Shown in pieces: positions 9,305 to 16,499 of a stretch of DNA of 64,000 nt. Source of the stretch: JBPOFM01 sp051252455 (lineage in GTDB: Bacteria > Bacteroidota > Bacteroidia > Flavobacteriales > Flavobacteriaceae); assembly GCA_051252455.1 (NCBI GenBank), contig JBPOFM010000007.1, forward strand, positions 62,001 to 126,000, in the 5' to 3' direction. Under the pieces are notes generated by a model, which made no database searches, was not told where the DNA came from, and saw nothing but the letters and a program-made list of their open reading frames with translations. The stretch's first letter is position 1; the number at the start of each line of letters is the position of its first letter. The position numbers were made by a program, and so were the translations under genes.

Positions 9305-11263
9305 ATGAAAAAAAAGCAAGTTAACCTAAAAGACCTAAAACCAACTTCCGAAAATGAGCACAGTCATGATGATGGTCACGACCACGATCACGGTGATGCT
9401 AGTGCTTTTAAGACATACATACCAGCGCTGATAAGTTTCATTATGCTCATTGTAGGAATTGCAATAGATTATTTTGACACAATTCCGCAATTCCAAGGCT
9501 GGATTCGAATCGTCTGGTACGCCATAGCATATATTCCCGTAGGATTCCCCGTCATTAAAGAGGGCTGGAAAAACATACGACAAGGTGACGTCTTTACGGA
9601 ATTTTTCCTGATGTCCATTGCTACCATTGGCGCCTTCGCCATAGGTGAATATCCCGAAGGCGTGGCAGTAATGCTATTTTATGCTGTGGGCGAACTGTTC
9701 CAAAATGCAGCAGTCAACAGAGCAAAATCCAATATCAAAGCCTTACTCGACGTCAGACCAAACGAAGCGTTGGTATATCGCAAGAACGATTACATCTCGG
9801 TGAATCCCGAAACCGTCGAAATTGGCGAAAAAGTCCAAGTCCGTGTAGGTGAAAAAATACCCTTGGACGGTATTTTGTTATCCGACAAAGGCGCGTTCAA
9901 CACAGCAGCATTAACAGGCGAGAGCAAACCAGATACCATTGCCAAAGGCGAAAAAGTATTCGCGGGAAGTATCAATCTCGATGGCGTCATCGAAATCGAG
10001 ACCACCAAGGAATTCAAGGACAGTTCCATTGCCCGAATCCTCGATAGGGTTCAAAACGCCACCGCCCGAAAATCAAAAACCGAATTGTTTATTAGAAAAT
10101 TCGCAAGAATTTATACCCCGATCGTTGTGTTTCTGGCAATTGGCGTTACACTGTTGCCTTATTTCTTCATTGACGATTATGTCTTTAAAGATTGGCTTTA
10201 CCGAGCCCTAATATTTTTGGTCATTTCTTGTCCTTGTGCCTTGGTCATTTCAATTCCCTTGGGTTATTTCGGAGGATTGGGAGCTGCTTCCAAAAATGGA
10301 ATTCTCTTCAAAGGCGCATCCTTTCTTGATGCAATGACCAAAATAAACACCTTGGTAATGGATAAAACAGGTACCGTTACCAAAGGCGTTTTCAAAATCA
10401 AAGAGGTTAAAACCATAGATTTTGAAGAAACCGAATTTATGAGATATTTAATGGCCATGGAAGAGCAATCCACACATCCCATTGCCAAAGCAATATTAGA
10501 ATATAAGGCAGAGGGCGAAGATTTTAAAGCATCCGAAGTAAAAGAAATTGCAGGAAAAGGATTGAAAGGAATGGTTAATGGCAAAACCGTTTTGGTAGGT
10601 AACAAAGCTTTGATGACCTCAAATAATATAGAAGTCCCAAAAGAAACCGAGACCATCGTAGAATCCATTGTGTTGGTCGCTATTGACGCGAAATTTGCAG
10701 GATACGTCGTTATTGCAGATGAATTGAAGGACGATGCAAAAGAAACCATCACCGCCTTGCACAAAGTGGGAATCAAAAATATTATGATGCTTTCCGGCGA
10801 CAAAGATTCCATTACCCAAAAAGTTGCTTCTCAATTAAACATCACAAAAGCCAAAGGTGGATTATTGCCCGAAGACAAATTGAACGAAGTCGAATCATTG
10901 ATGAAAAACCCAAAAAACAAAATCGCCTTCATTGGCGATGGCATCAATGACGCACCAGTGTTGGCAGCAAGCGATGTTGGCATCGCAATGGGTGGTCTGG
11001 GCAGCGATGTAGCCATTGAAACAGCAGATGTCATCATCCAAACCGACCAACCATCAAAAGTGGTCAAGGCAATAGAAATAGGTCGTTCCACAAGAAAAAT
11101 CGTGTGGCACAACATAGCTTTGGCATTTGGAGTAAAAGTCATCGTCTTAATTCTAGGAGCTGGTGGTTTGGCAACCATGTGGGAAGCCGTATTTGCCGAT
11201 GTTGGCGTCGCATTATTGGCTATCTTAAACGCAGTTCGTCTCCAAAAAATGAAATGGAATTAG
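9305..11263 (+). CDS. P1B-type heavy-metal (Zn/Cd/Co) exporting ATPase
   Basis: 652 aa inner-membrane ATP-driven metal exporter. A histidine-rich N-terminus (H19, H21, H25, H27, H29) replaces the usual HMA domain. Signature motifs: actuator TGES (204-207), membrane Cys-Pro-Cys (309-311), phosphorylation site DKTGT (D353), nucleotide-binding Thr-His-Pro in QSTHPIAK, and hinge GDGINDAP (544-551). CPC plus a His-rich cytosolic tail and the C-terminal membrane sequence fit the Zn2+/Cd2+ subgroup (ZntA/CadA-like) rather than the copper subgroup. It stands alone with no visible regulator. Length is slightly short for the family because the HMA domain is absent. Confidence 0.92.
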   Translation: MKKKQVNLKDLKPTSENEHSHDDGHDHDHGDASAFKTYIPALISFIMLIVGIAIDYFDTIPQFQGWIRIVWYAIAYIPVGFPVIKEGWKNIRQGDVFTEFFLMSIATIGAFAIGEYPEGVAVMLFYAVGELFQNAAVNRAKSNIKALLDVRPNEALVYRKNDYISVNPETVEIGEKVQVRVGEKIPLDGILLSDKGAFNTAALTGESKPDTIAKGEKVFAGSINLDGVIEIETTKEFKDSSIARILDRVQNATARKSKTELFIRKFARIYTPIVVFLAIGVTLLPYFFIDDYVFKDWLYRALIFLVISCPCALVISIPLGYFGGLGAASKNGILFKGASFLDAMTKINTLVMDKTGTVTKGVFKIKEVKTIDFEETEFMRYLMAMEEQSTHPIAKAILEYKAEGEDFKASEVKEIAGKGLKGMVNGKTVLVGNKALMTSNNIEVPKETETIVESIVLVAIDAKFAGYVVIADELKDDAKETITALHKVGIKNIMMLSGDKDSITQKVASQLNITKAKGGLLPEDKLNEVESLMKNPKNKIAFIGDGINDAPVLAASDVGIAMGGLGSDVAIETADVIIQTDQPSKVVKAIEIGRSTRKIVWHNIALAFGVKVIVLILGAGGLATMWEAVFADVGVALLAILNAVRLQKMKWN

Positions 11264-11595
11264 TTTACACGCACCAACACATCGTACGTCCACAAGTTTA
11301 CGCCACTCGCCAATTCGCAAGTATTGACATTATTTAACAACTAACTGCTCGAAAACTCCCATCCTGTCCACACAAAACCCGATAGCGCGGATTTGCAACC
11401 CGATAGGGTGTTCTAACTTCCCCAGTGAGCAAGTCTGCAACAATTTCCATAGCTCCTGCTATAGAGCATATTTTATGTGTTCAATGAAATGCGGATGGCA
11501 TTTGGGGAAGGCCAGGGAAAAGCCGGCCCAACTCCGTTTTTATTGAAGGGTGGCTGCCAGTTCTAATTTTAAAGGGTGGAACGCAAACAAAAAAA
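11264..11595. other. non-coding region with decayed repeats before the cassette-like array
   Basis: About 330 bp without a credible gene. One isolated copy of the 21-bp tandem-repeat unit found at 16.2 kb occurs at 11355-11375 (CCCATCCTGTCCACACAAAA). Just after it, GCGCGGATTTGCAACCCG looks like a remnant of a palindromic repeat. The rest (11440-11590) looks like eroded mobile sequence. No terminator with a T-run was seen after the P-type ATPase. Confidence 0.45.
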
Positions 11596-11596
11596 C

Positions 11597-11726
11597 TAAA
11601 CACAACAACAGCTAAAAGTAATACCTGTCCTGTTTTTTTTGAACGGTACATTAAGTTAGAGGAAAATTAATGCTAATTTAGTGGAGCAGGTAAAACAGGT
11701 ACTGCTTTTAGCTGCGAGACGTTGTG
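11597..11726. repeat. attC-like imperfect palindrome A
   Basis: 130-bp imperfect palindrome. Outer boxes CACAAC (11601-11606) and GTTGTG (11721-11726) are complementary; inside them AGCTAAAAG (11610-11618) pairs with CTTTTAGCT (11705-11713) and TACCTGT (11622-11628) with ACAGGTA (11695-11701). The right arm carries extra unpaired bases (GCGAGAC) next to the GTTG box, as in sites B and C. Size and layout resemble integron attC sites of the VCR type. The left end (TAAACACAAC) would belong to a preceding unit whose start was not found. Confidence 0.7.
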
Positions 11727-11739
11727 GTTAATTTGAAAA

Positions 11740-12258
11740 ATGAACAGTCTACTAAAACAAATATCAGAGAAAGCGATTGAATTGGCTGATTTTGAGTTTA
11801 CTCAAATGCAGAATGAAAATAAATGGTTAGGAACTAAACCAGCATCAGAAACTGAAGTAAAACTGACCGAGAAAAGACTCGGAATTGAATTCCCAACCGA
11901 CTTTAGAAAGTTCTTATCTATCACGAATGGATTTTCTGCACCAAATGATATCGAGCCAACTTTTGAGCCAATTGATAAAATTGACTATTTAAAGAATATT
12001 GATAGTTTTATAATCGAAGCTTACAGTATTGACGGAATTGAAGATATTGGGAAAGAACTTGAAAAGAGTATTCTTGTTGGCGGAATAAATGAAGAGCAAT
12101 ACTTTTTATTAATTCCATCTGACTTGAAAAATGGAAAATGGAAATACTGGAAGTTTGCGAATTGGCATCCTGGAGAAGAAGAACACGAAAGTTTAGAAAG
12201 TTACTTTAAGGAAGTTTTGAACTTTTTAAACGAAACAATAGAATCGGAAAAAAACTAA
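11740..12258 (+). CDS. SMI1/KNR4 (SUKH) family protein
   Basis: 172 aa, cytoplasmic. Features of the SMI1/KNR4 fold are visible: the N-terminal pattern with LGIEFPTDFRKFLSITNGF (residues about 48-66), an acidic middle part and a C-terminal WKFANWHPGEEEHESLESYF. SUKH proteins often serve as immunity proteins against nuclease or deaminase toxins, but no toxin partner lies beside this gene. It is the first gene of the cassette-like array: its ATG is 19 bp after a GTTG box and its stop codon is part of the 3' boundary repeat. The unit's ends, GTTGTGGTTA (11721-11730) and TAACCACAAC (12256-12265), are perfect inverted repeats. Confidence 0.85.
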   Translation: MNSLLKQISEKAIELADFEFTQMQNENKWLGTKPASETEVKLTEKRLGIEFPTDFRKFLSITNGFSAPNDIEPTFEPIDKIDYLKNIDSFIIEAYSIDGIEDIGKELEKSILVGGINEEQYFLLIPSDLKNGKWKYWKFANWHPGEEEHESLESYFKEVLNFLNETIESEKN

Positions 12259-12388
12259 CCACAACAATGCCTATAAGTAATTGCTTGTTCTCGTCTACTT
12301 TGTAAATTCCTCCGGAATTTACAACTTGGTGGGTACTTGCAAAAGTTAGTGCTAACCCACGCAACTACTCATAGCCGAGACCGTTGTG
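12256..12388. repeat. attC-like imperfect palindrome B
   Basis: Outer boxes CACAAC (12260-12265) and GTTGTG (12383-12388). Inner arms GCCTATAAGTA and TACTCATAGCC pair with an unpaired GAGAC on the right side. The centre holds a perfect small inverted repeat GTAAATTCC/GGAATTTAC and a GTGGGT/ACCCAC pair. It is about 80% alike with site C. The left end complements the start of the SMI1 unit over 10 bp, the property expected if the site re-forms in a circular cassette. Confidence 0.75.
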
Positions 12389-12413
12389 TGCAATTTGAGA
12401 AAAATTTTGCCTT

Positions 12414-12436
12414 TATACCAATTTTTGGTATATTTG
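12414..12436 (+). promoter_or_regulatory. parDE promoter with palindromic operator
   Basis: Perfect palindrome TATACCAA (12414-12421) and TTGGTATA (12425-12432) around TTT. It overlaps the flavobacterial -7 box TATATTTG (12429-12436), 18 bp before the parD ATG. Position and symmetry fit autorepression by ParD or the ParD-ParE complex. Confidence 0.75.
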
Positions 12437-12454
12437 ATAAAATTAGTTATTAAA

Positions 12455-12706
12455 ATGAACAAAAACACATCAATATCACTCGGAAATTATTTTGACCAAT
12501 TCGTCCAAAGCCGAATAAGTGAAGGAAGATTTAAAAACGTTAGCGAAGTAATTCGTGCTGGATTGAGACTTTTAGAGGAAGAAGAAAGTAAAATAATTGC
12601 TTTGAAAACCGCAATACAAGAAGGAATTGATAGCGGAATAGCTCACGACTTTGACCCAAAAAAACATCTTGAATCTCTAAAAGCGAAAAAGCACTCTAAT
12701 GGCTAA
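12455..12706 (+). CDS. parD: ParD-family antitoxin (type II TA)
   Basis: 83 aa from ATG 12455. A longer frame begins at 12386 but would run through the promoter palindrome, so the shorter start is chosen. The N-terminus MNKNTSISLGNYFDQFV is a ribbon-helix-helix DNA-binding segment, followed by VSEVIRAGLRLLEEEE, typical of the CopG/ParD family. The C-terminal ~30 residues would wrap the toxin. It overlaps parE by 8 bp, so the two are translationally coupled. It is likely autoregulated through the palindrome just upstream. Having its own promoter is usual for TA modules inside integron cassettes. Confidence 0.9.
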   Translation: MNKNTSISLGNYFDQFVQSRISEGRFKNVSEVIRAGLRLLEEEESKIIALKTAIQEGIDSGIAHDFDPKKHLESLKAKKHSNG

Positions 12707-12998
12707 ATATAAGTTAACGAACAAAGCTGTAGAGGATTTATCAAAAATTTGGGATTATACTTTTGAGGTTTGGTCTGAACCACAAGCGGACAAATATTAC
12801 GATGGACTAATATCCAATTGTGAAGAAATCGCTGAAAATCCAGAATTAGGAAAAAACTATGATGGAATTTCAAAACAGCTTCTCGGAATGAAAGCAAATA
12901 GGCATATAATATTCTACCGAACTCTTAATGAGAATTATGTTGAGATAACAAGAATATTGCACGAAAGAATGGACTTAAAGAAAAGAATATCGGAATAA
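12699..12998 (+). CDS. parE: ParE/RelE-family toxin
   Basis: 99 aa, the normal size for the ParE/RelE fold. It begins AKYKLTNKAVEDLSKIWDYT, and has the conserved GMKANRHIIFYR strand and the C-terminal ITRILHERMDLKKRI. ParE members poison DNA gyrase while RelE members cleave mRNA; the sequence is closer to ParE in pattern and in pairing with a ribbon-helix-helix antitoxin. It is the second gene of the parDE unit, which is bounded by GTTGTGTGCAA (12383-12393) and TGCACACAA (13003-13011), reverse complements of one another. Confidence 0.9.
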   Translation: MAKYKLTNKAVEDLSKIWDYTFEVWSEPQADKYYDGLISNCEEIAENPELGKNYDGISKQLLGMKANRHIIFYRTLNENYVEITRILHERMDLKKRISE

Positions 12999-13002
12999 AA
13001 AC

Positions 13003-13139
13003 TGCACACAATAATGGCTATAAGTAAATGCTTGTTCTCGCCTACTTTGGAAATTCCTGCGGAATTTCCAACTTGGTGTGTACTTGTAAATTTAAGTGCT
13101 AGCCCAAGCAACTACTCATAGCCGAGACCGTTGCCAAAC
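13003..13139. repeat. attC-like imperfect palindrome C
   Basis: Close relative of site B: shared arms GGCTATAAGTA and TACTCATAGCC, right box GAGACCGTTG, central GGAAATTCC/GGAATTTCC. The left end TGCACACAA complements the start of the parDE unit upstream, not its own right box GTTGCC (13130-13135). Exchange of the terminal boxes between neighbours is the expected signature of cassette insertion. Confidence 0.75.
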
Positions 13140-13141
13140 AT

Positions 13142-13879
13142 ATGACCAAACTGCCTCAAATACTGATTTTAATGATAGTTTCTTTCACTCTATTAAATTG
13201 TGAACAGAAAACTGAATTGACAAATTTGGAATTTGAGAAAAAGGTATTCTACGATTTGTTTCCAGAACTTTCGGACAAAATGTATAATGATATACGATTA
13301 ATGTCAACGCCACCACCACCATCACCAAAATATCTGACCGAAAAAGGATTTGACACTAAAAATGATTATCACAAAGCACTCGAAGATTGGGGAAAATTTG
13401 ATGATTATCGACACAGACTAAATGACTGGGAAGAAAGAAGGGATTCTATAATAAATGACGAAACTTTAATTCACATAGCTTTCCCTGATTCAATAAATCA
13501 ATTTGAAAGAGAAGATATATATGAGCTAATTAATCATTTTAATGACCAAAAACTTGTTGTTGACTCTAAAGACTTTGAATTGGAAAACGGCTTCAAAGTC
13601 GATTTTGACAAACTAAAGTCAGACAACAAAAAATTGCGATTTAAATCAACATCTGAATTTCCAAAAGGACGTGACTTTTGGAGAACGAATTATGATTTTA
13701 ATTTCGGAGGTTCACTTTCATTTTCAAGAATTGTATTCGACAACACCAAATCATTTGGCGTTTTGAATGCTGGATTTGGTAGAGGAAGTTTAAATGGCAG
13801 TGGCTGTAGAATTTTTATCAAAAAAGATGAGAATGGAAATTGGAAAATAGATAAAATTGAGGGAACTTGGGTCTCGTAA
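13142..13879 (+). CDS. lipoprotein of unknown function (cassette gene)
   Basis: 245 aa. Lipoprotein signal with Cys at residue 20 (FTLLNCEQK). A proline stretch TPPPPSP lies near residues 57-63. The C-terminal part, with FDNTKSFGVLNAGFGRGSLNG and ENGNWKIDKIEGTW, looks like a beta-rich domain. No catalytic motif or known family was recognised. The ATG is 12 bp after the GTTG box. The unit is bounded by GTTGCCAAAC (13130-13139) and GTTTGGCAAC (13886-13895), a perfect 10-bp inverted repeat extending to 13 of 15 matches. Confidence 0.7.
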   Translation: MTKLPQILILMIVSFTLLNCEQKTELTNLEFEKKVFYDLFPELSDKMYNDIRLMSTPPPPSPKYLTEKGFDTKNDYHKALEDWGKFDDYRHRLNDWEERRDSIINDETLIHIAFPDSINQFEREDIYELINHFNDQKLVVDSKDFELENGFKVDFDKLKSDNKKLRFKSTSEFPKGRDFWRTNYDFNFGGSLSFSRIVFDNTKSFGVLNAGFGRGSLNGSGCRIFIKKDENGNWKIDKIEGTWVS

Positions 13880-13885
13880 AAATAC

Positions 13886-14020
13886 GTTTGGCAACACCAT
13901 ATATAAGCTATGGCTCGGTCAGTCCACACTTGGAAAATTCCTGCGGAATTTTCACGTAGATTTGTACTTAGAATGGTTCGGGCTTTCACACGCAACGGCT
14001 CATTCTCAAAACCGTTGTGG
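13886..14020. repeat. attC-like imperfect palindrome D
   Basis: About 130 bp. It has the same central motif (GAAAATTCC and GGAATTTTC) and a right arm ending AACCGTTGTGG. The left end GTTTGGCAAC complements the start of the preceding lipoprotein unit. Arms differ more from B and C than those do from each other. Confidence 0.7.
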
Positions 14021-14025
14021 CACAT

Positions 14026-14682
14026 ATGAGAGCAGGAATATTATTCATTTTATTAACAATGATTTTTAATTCAGTAAATGGACAAGATTTGAACGGAAAA
14101 TGGATACTAAAACAAATCGATTCTGGAAATGGAAAAAAGGGTTACCCTGGTTTTCAACTTCTGGAAATCAACAACGATACTGTTGACATGTATACTGATT
14201 TCTCACTTAAAGAAATAGCATCAACTTTGAAAATGAACAATGGAGATTTATTGAACTATAATAATGAGAAAACCTCTAAATACGAAATTGTTAATGACAA
14301 TCATCTAAAATGGTTTATTGACGGAAAAGCAAATGACAAAGCCACCGTTTTTGAGTGTGACTTTTATCGGCTCGAACCAACAATAACAACGCTGAAAAAT
14401 GAAGACATCGAAAAACTGACATTCGTTGTTGTCGAAAATGAACGCGAATCTCTATTTAATTTTAACAAAGAACTTTGGGACAAGGAAACTTTAGAGTTAT
14501 TGAAAAGAAAAGAAGGCGAAAAGAAAATAATCGAAAAAATTGATTCTACTTTTTTCGTTTCAATGTTTTATGACGGAAAAAGAATTGGCTCAATACCAAT
14601 TAAAGAAGTTTCAACTGAATTATTAAAACTATATATAATTCCTGATGGACCAATGGAAATAATTGCATACCGAAAAAAGTAA
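14026..14682 (+). CDS. secreted protein of unknown function (cassette gene)
   Basis: 218 aa from ATG 14026. A GTG nine bases earlier is in frame, but it lies inside the GTTGTGG boundary box and would only lengthen the signal peptide. The N-terminus MRAGILFILLTMIFNSVNGQ is a signal peptide; the mature part begins with DLNGKWILKQID, a lipocalin-like opening seen in many small Bacteroidota exported proteins. No catalytic motif was seen. It follows palindrome D directly. Its own 3' boundary near 14689 shares only ACAAC with its start, so this end of the unit is degenerate. Confidence 0.65.
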   Translation: MRAGILFILLTMIFNSVNGQDLNGKWILKQIDSGNGKKGYPGFQLLEINNDTVDMYTDFSLKEIASTLKMNNGDLLNYNNEKTSKYEIVNDNHLKWFIDGKANDKATVFECDFYRLEPTITTLKNEDIEKLTFVVVENERESLFNFNKELWDKETLELLKRKEGEKKIIEKIDSTFFVSMFYDGKRIGSIPIKEVSTELLKLYIIPDGPMEIIAYRKK

Positions 14683-14685
14683 AAT

Positions 14686-14797
14686 AAGTACAACACCATA
14701 TCCAACAAAAAGCATTCGCCTAGTTCTCCATAGTTTAATAGTGAGATGATAAATCAAAAGAATTGTACTATTTTAACGTCATCGTATAACTAGTTAA
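14686..14797. repeat. possible degenerate cassette boundary E
   Basis: The left edge TACAACACCATATCC (14689-14703) resembles the left arm of site D. The right edge is GTTAAAT (14793-14799), overlapping the next ATG, which fits the canonical integron R' pattern GTTRRRY but could be chance. No long paired arms were found. Confidence 0.3.
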
Positions 14798-15358
14798 ATG
14801 TTTAAAAAAATCCTTTTTACCTTTATTTCTATTGTGCTTGCTTATAACGCGTACAAGTTAGTGTTCTATTTTTTTATACGAACTCCTGATGAGTTTTCAA
14901 CGGTTGGTACTATTTTCTCCGCCATTGCATTCAATTTGTTTATTACAGGTACAGTTGCCTTTTTGGGCTTTGTTTATCCAACTAGCAAGCTGATACCAAA
15001 TTCATACTATCAAATAAAACAACCAAAAAAGCTCAACACTTGGTACAAATCGCTTGGTGTTGAATATTTCAGGTTTTTTCTGTTGAAAACCTTTTACAGA
15101 AACGATAACAATAAAAAATATTTCAACGGATCAAAATCAGGTATTATAGCATTTGATTATAACACCAAGCAATCTGAATTTGGACACCTCATCGCGTTCT
15201 GTATGATATGTTTGGTATCTATAATTTTATTATTAAAAGGACATATTAATACCTTTATTTGGATACAGCCTATCAATATCCTTTTCAATTTTTATCCCAT
15301 AATCCTTCAGCGCAAGCATCGAATCATTGTGGAGCGATTGATTAATCGAATTATATAA
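14798..15358 (+). CDS. small integral membrane protein, possible CrtO-type acyltransferase relative
   Basis: 186 aa with about four hydrophobic segments (residues 5-28, 38-62, 130-147, 153-170). The combination of GHLIAFCMICLVSIILLL with a late NFYPIILQRKHRIIVERL resembles small membrane proteins related to the glycosyl-diaponeurosporenoate acyltransferase (CrtO) family. That match is from memory of the pattern only, and no other carotenoid gene is near. It lies at the end of the cassette-like region. Confidence 0.55.
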   Translation: MFKKILFTFISIVLAYNAYKLVFYFFIRTPDEFSTVGTIFSAIAFNLFITGTVAFLGFVYPTSKLIPNSYYQIKQPKKLNTWYKSLGVEYFRFFLLKTFYRNDNNKKYFNGSKSGIIAFDYNTKQSEFGHLIAFCMICLVSIILLLKGHINTFIWIQPINILFNFYPIILQRKHRIIVERLINRII

Positions 15359-15433
15359 TCAATACGCTCCGCTGCTAATCTAATGGCTACCTGTCTCGTC
15401 TTAAAAAATGTTACTATTTCTTAATCAGTAACT

Positions 15434-15526
15434 TTGCCAATTGATAATATTGAGTATAAAATCGACCCCAAAACTTATAATGCCGATAAAGATGGTTATA
15501 TTGTATTAGAATTAAACCAAATTTAG
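15434..15526 (+). pseudogene. 3' remnant of an unidentified gene
   Basis: A 30-codon frame ending in TAG (15524-15526) reads like genuine protein (LPIDNIEYKIDPKTYNADKD and so on, ending ELNQI). It has no start codon, and upstream codons in this frame do not continue. It is probably the surviving tail of a gene removed by recombination at the array edge. The RDD gene starts 3 bp later. Confidence 0.45.
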
Positions 15527-15529
15527 ATT

Positions 15530-15907
15530 ATGGGTATTTTTAGAAATTATGATTTAGAAAGGGCTGTTGCGCTAGTGATTGATTCTTTTTTTGTAAACTT
15601 TCTATACAACGTGATTATAACCCAAAGTTTTTTTTCAGGATTGAATGAAATTAATTATAATTTCTTATTGTTGACCTTTTTATTGTACTTCATATTTTTT
15701 GATATTTTCAATAGCGGTCAAACGTTGGGCAAAATTTTTCTTAACGTAAAAGTCGTAGAGCACTTAAGTCTTAAAATGCGCATTTCGAGAAGTTTTTTGA
15801 AAATTATAAGTATTTACATCACACCAGTAACAATCATTATATACTTATTTAAAAAGAAAATTCTTCATGATATTCTTTTTAATTCGAATGAAGTAATTCA
15901 TAATTAG
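15530..15907 (+). CDS. RDD family membrane protein
   Basis: 125 aa with three hydrophobic segments. The family motif is present: an early AVALVIDSFFVNFLY with the membrane Asp, then SGQTLGKIFLNVKVV (residues about 62-76) after the second segment, and KKILHDILF near the end, corresponding to the D of the RDD signature. The short RDD proteins are of unknown function; some have been linked to Na+/H+ antiport in other bacteria. It follows a gene remnant at the end of the accessory array. Confidence 0.75.
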   Translation: MGIFRNYDLERAVALVIDSFFVNFLYNVIITQSFFSGLNEINYNFLLLTFLLYFIFFDIFNSGQTLGKIFLNVKVVEHLSLKMRISRSFLKIISIYITPVTIIIYLFKKKILHDILFNSNEVIHN

Positions 15908-15945
15908 AAAATAAAAACAGCTCATAACAGCGTGTCCAAAAAAAC

Positions 15946-15986
15946 AGCAGAATAAGTTCAAAGCCAAAGTTTTGTCTTATTCTGCT
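15946..15986. repeat. 11-bp perfect inverted repeat
   Basis: AGCAGAATAAG (15946-15956) and CTTATTCTGCT (15976-15986) with a 19-nt spacer, downstream of the RDD gene. There is no T-run, so it is a weak terminator candidate at best; it may be the end of a lost mobile element. From here to 16227 no gene is visible. Confidence 0.5.
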
Positions 15987-16227
15987 ATCTTTGTTCATAA
16001 CGGAGAATTATCACAGATATAACTGCTACTTTTCATACACGCAAAACGTTCCTTTTTACCGAACTTTCTCAACAAGTACCCAATTTACAATCCAATAATT
16101 CCCATAGCTGTCGCACGGCTGCATCGTGTGCCCACAAGAGTGAGCCACCCGCCATTGTTGATGTTTTTCACCAATAATCAACTTACGCCAATCACAAAAA
16201 TAGACTACCACAGCGGCAACACAAACT

Positions 16228-16482
16228 CCCATCCTGTCTACAAAATATCCCGTCCTGTCCACACATTATCCCATCCTGTCCACACAATATGCCGTCCTGT
16301 CCACACAATATGCCGTCCTGTCCACACAATATGCCGTCCTGTCCACACATTATCCCGTCCTGTCCACACATTATGCCGTCCTGTCCACACAATATGCCGT
16401 CCTGTCCACACATTATCCCGTCCTGTCCACACATTATCCCGTCCTGTCCACACGATATACCGTCCTGTCCACACAAACTCGA
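16228..16482. repeat. 21-bp tandem repeat array, 12 copies
   Basis: The core GTCCTGTCCACACA recurs with an exact 21-bp period; copies begin at 16231, 16252, 16273 and so on to 16462, and a degenerate copy follows near 16485. Units differ mainly in the join (ATTATCCC, AATATGCC). Because 21 is a multiple of 3, all six frames stay open across the array, giving artefactual heptapeptide ORFs. There are no spacers, so it is not CRISPR. One lone unit lies at 11355-11375 on the other side of the accessory array. Confidence 0.9.
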
Positions 16483-16499
16483 AGGATGTCCAAAAAAAC

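Noticed and set aside
10264..10812. 182-codon antisense ORF in the P-type ATPase gene
   Set aside because: It lies fully opposite a gene with complete family motifs; composition is that of an antisense shadow.
16228..16482. CRISPR array
   Set aside because: Repeats abut each other without unique spacers and no cas gene is present.
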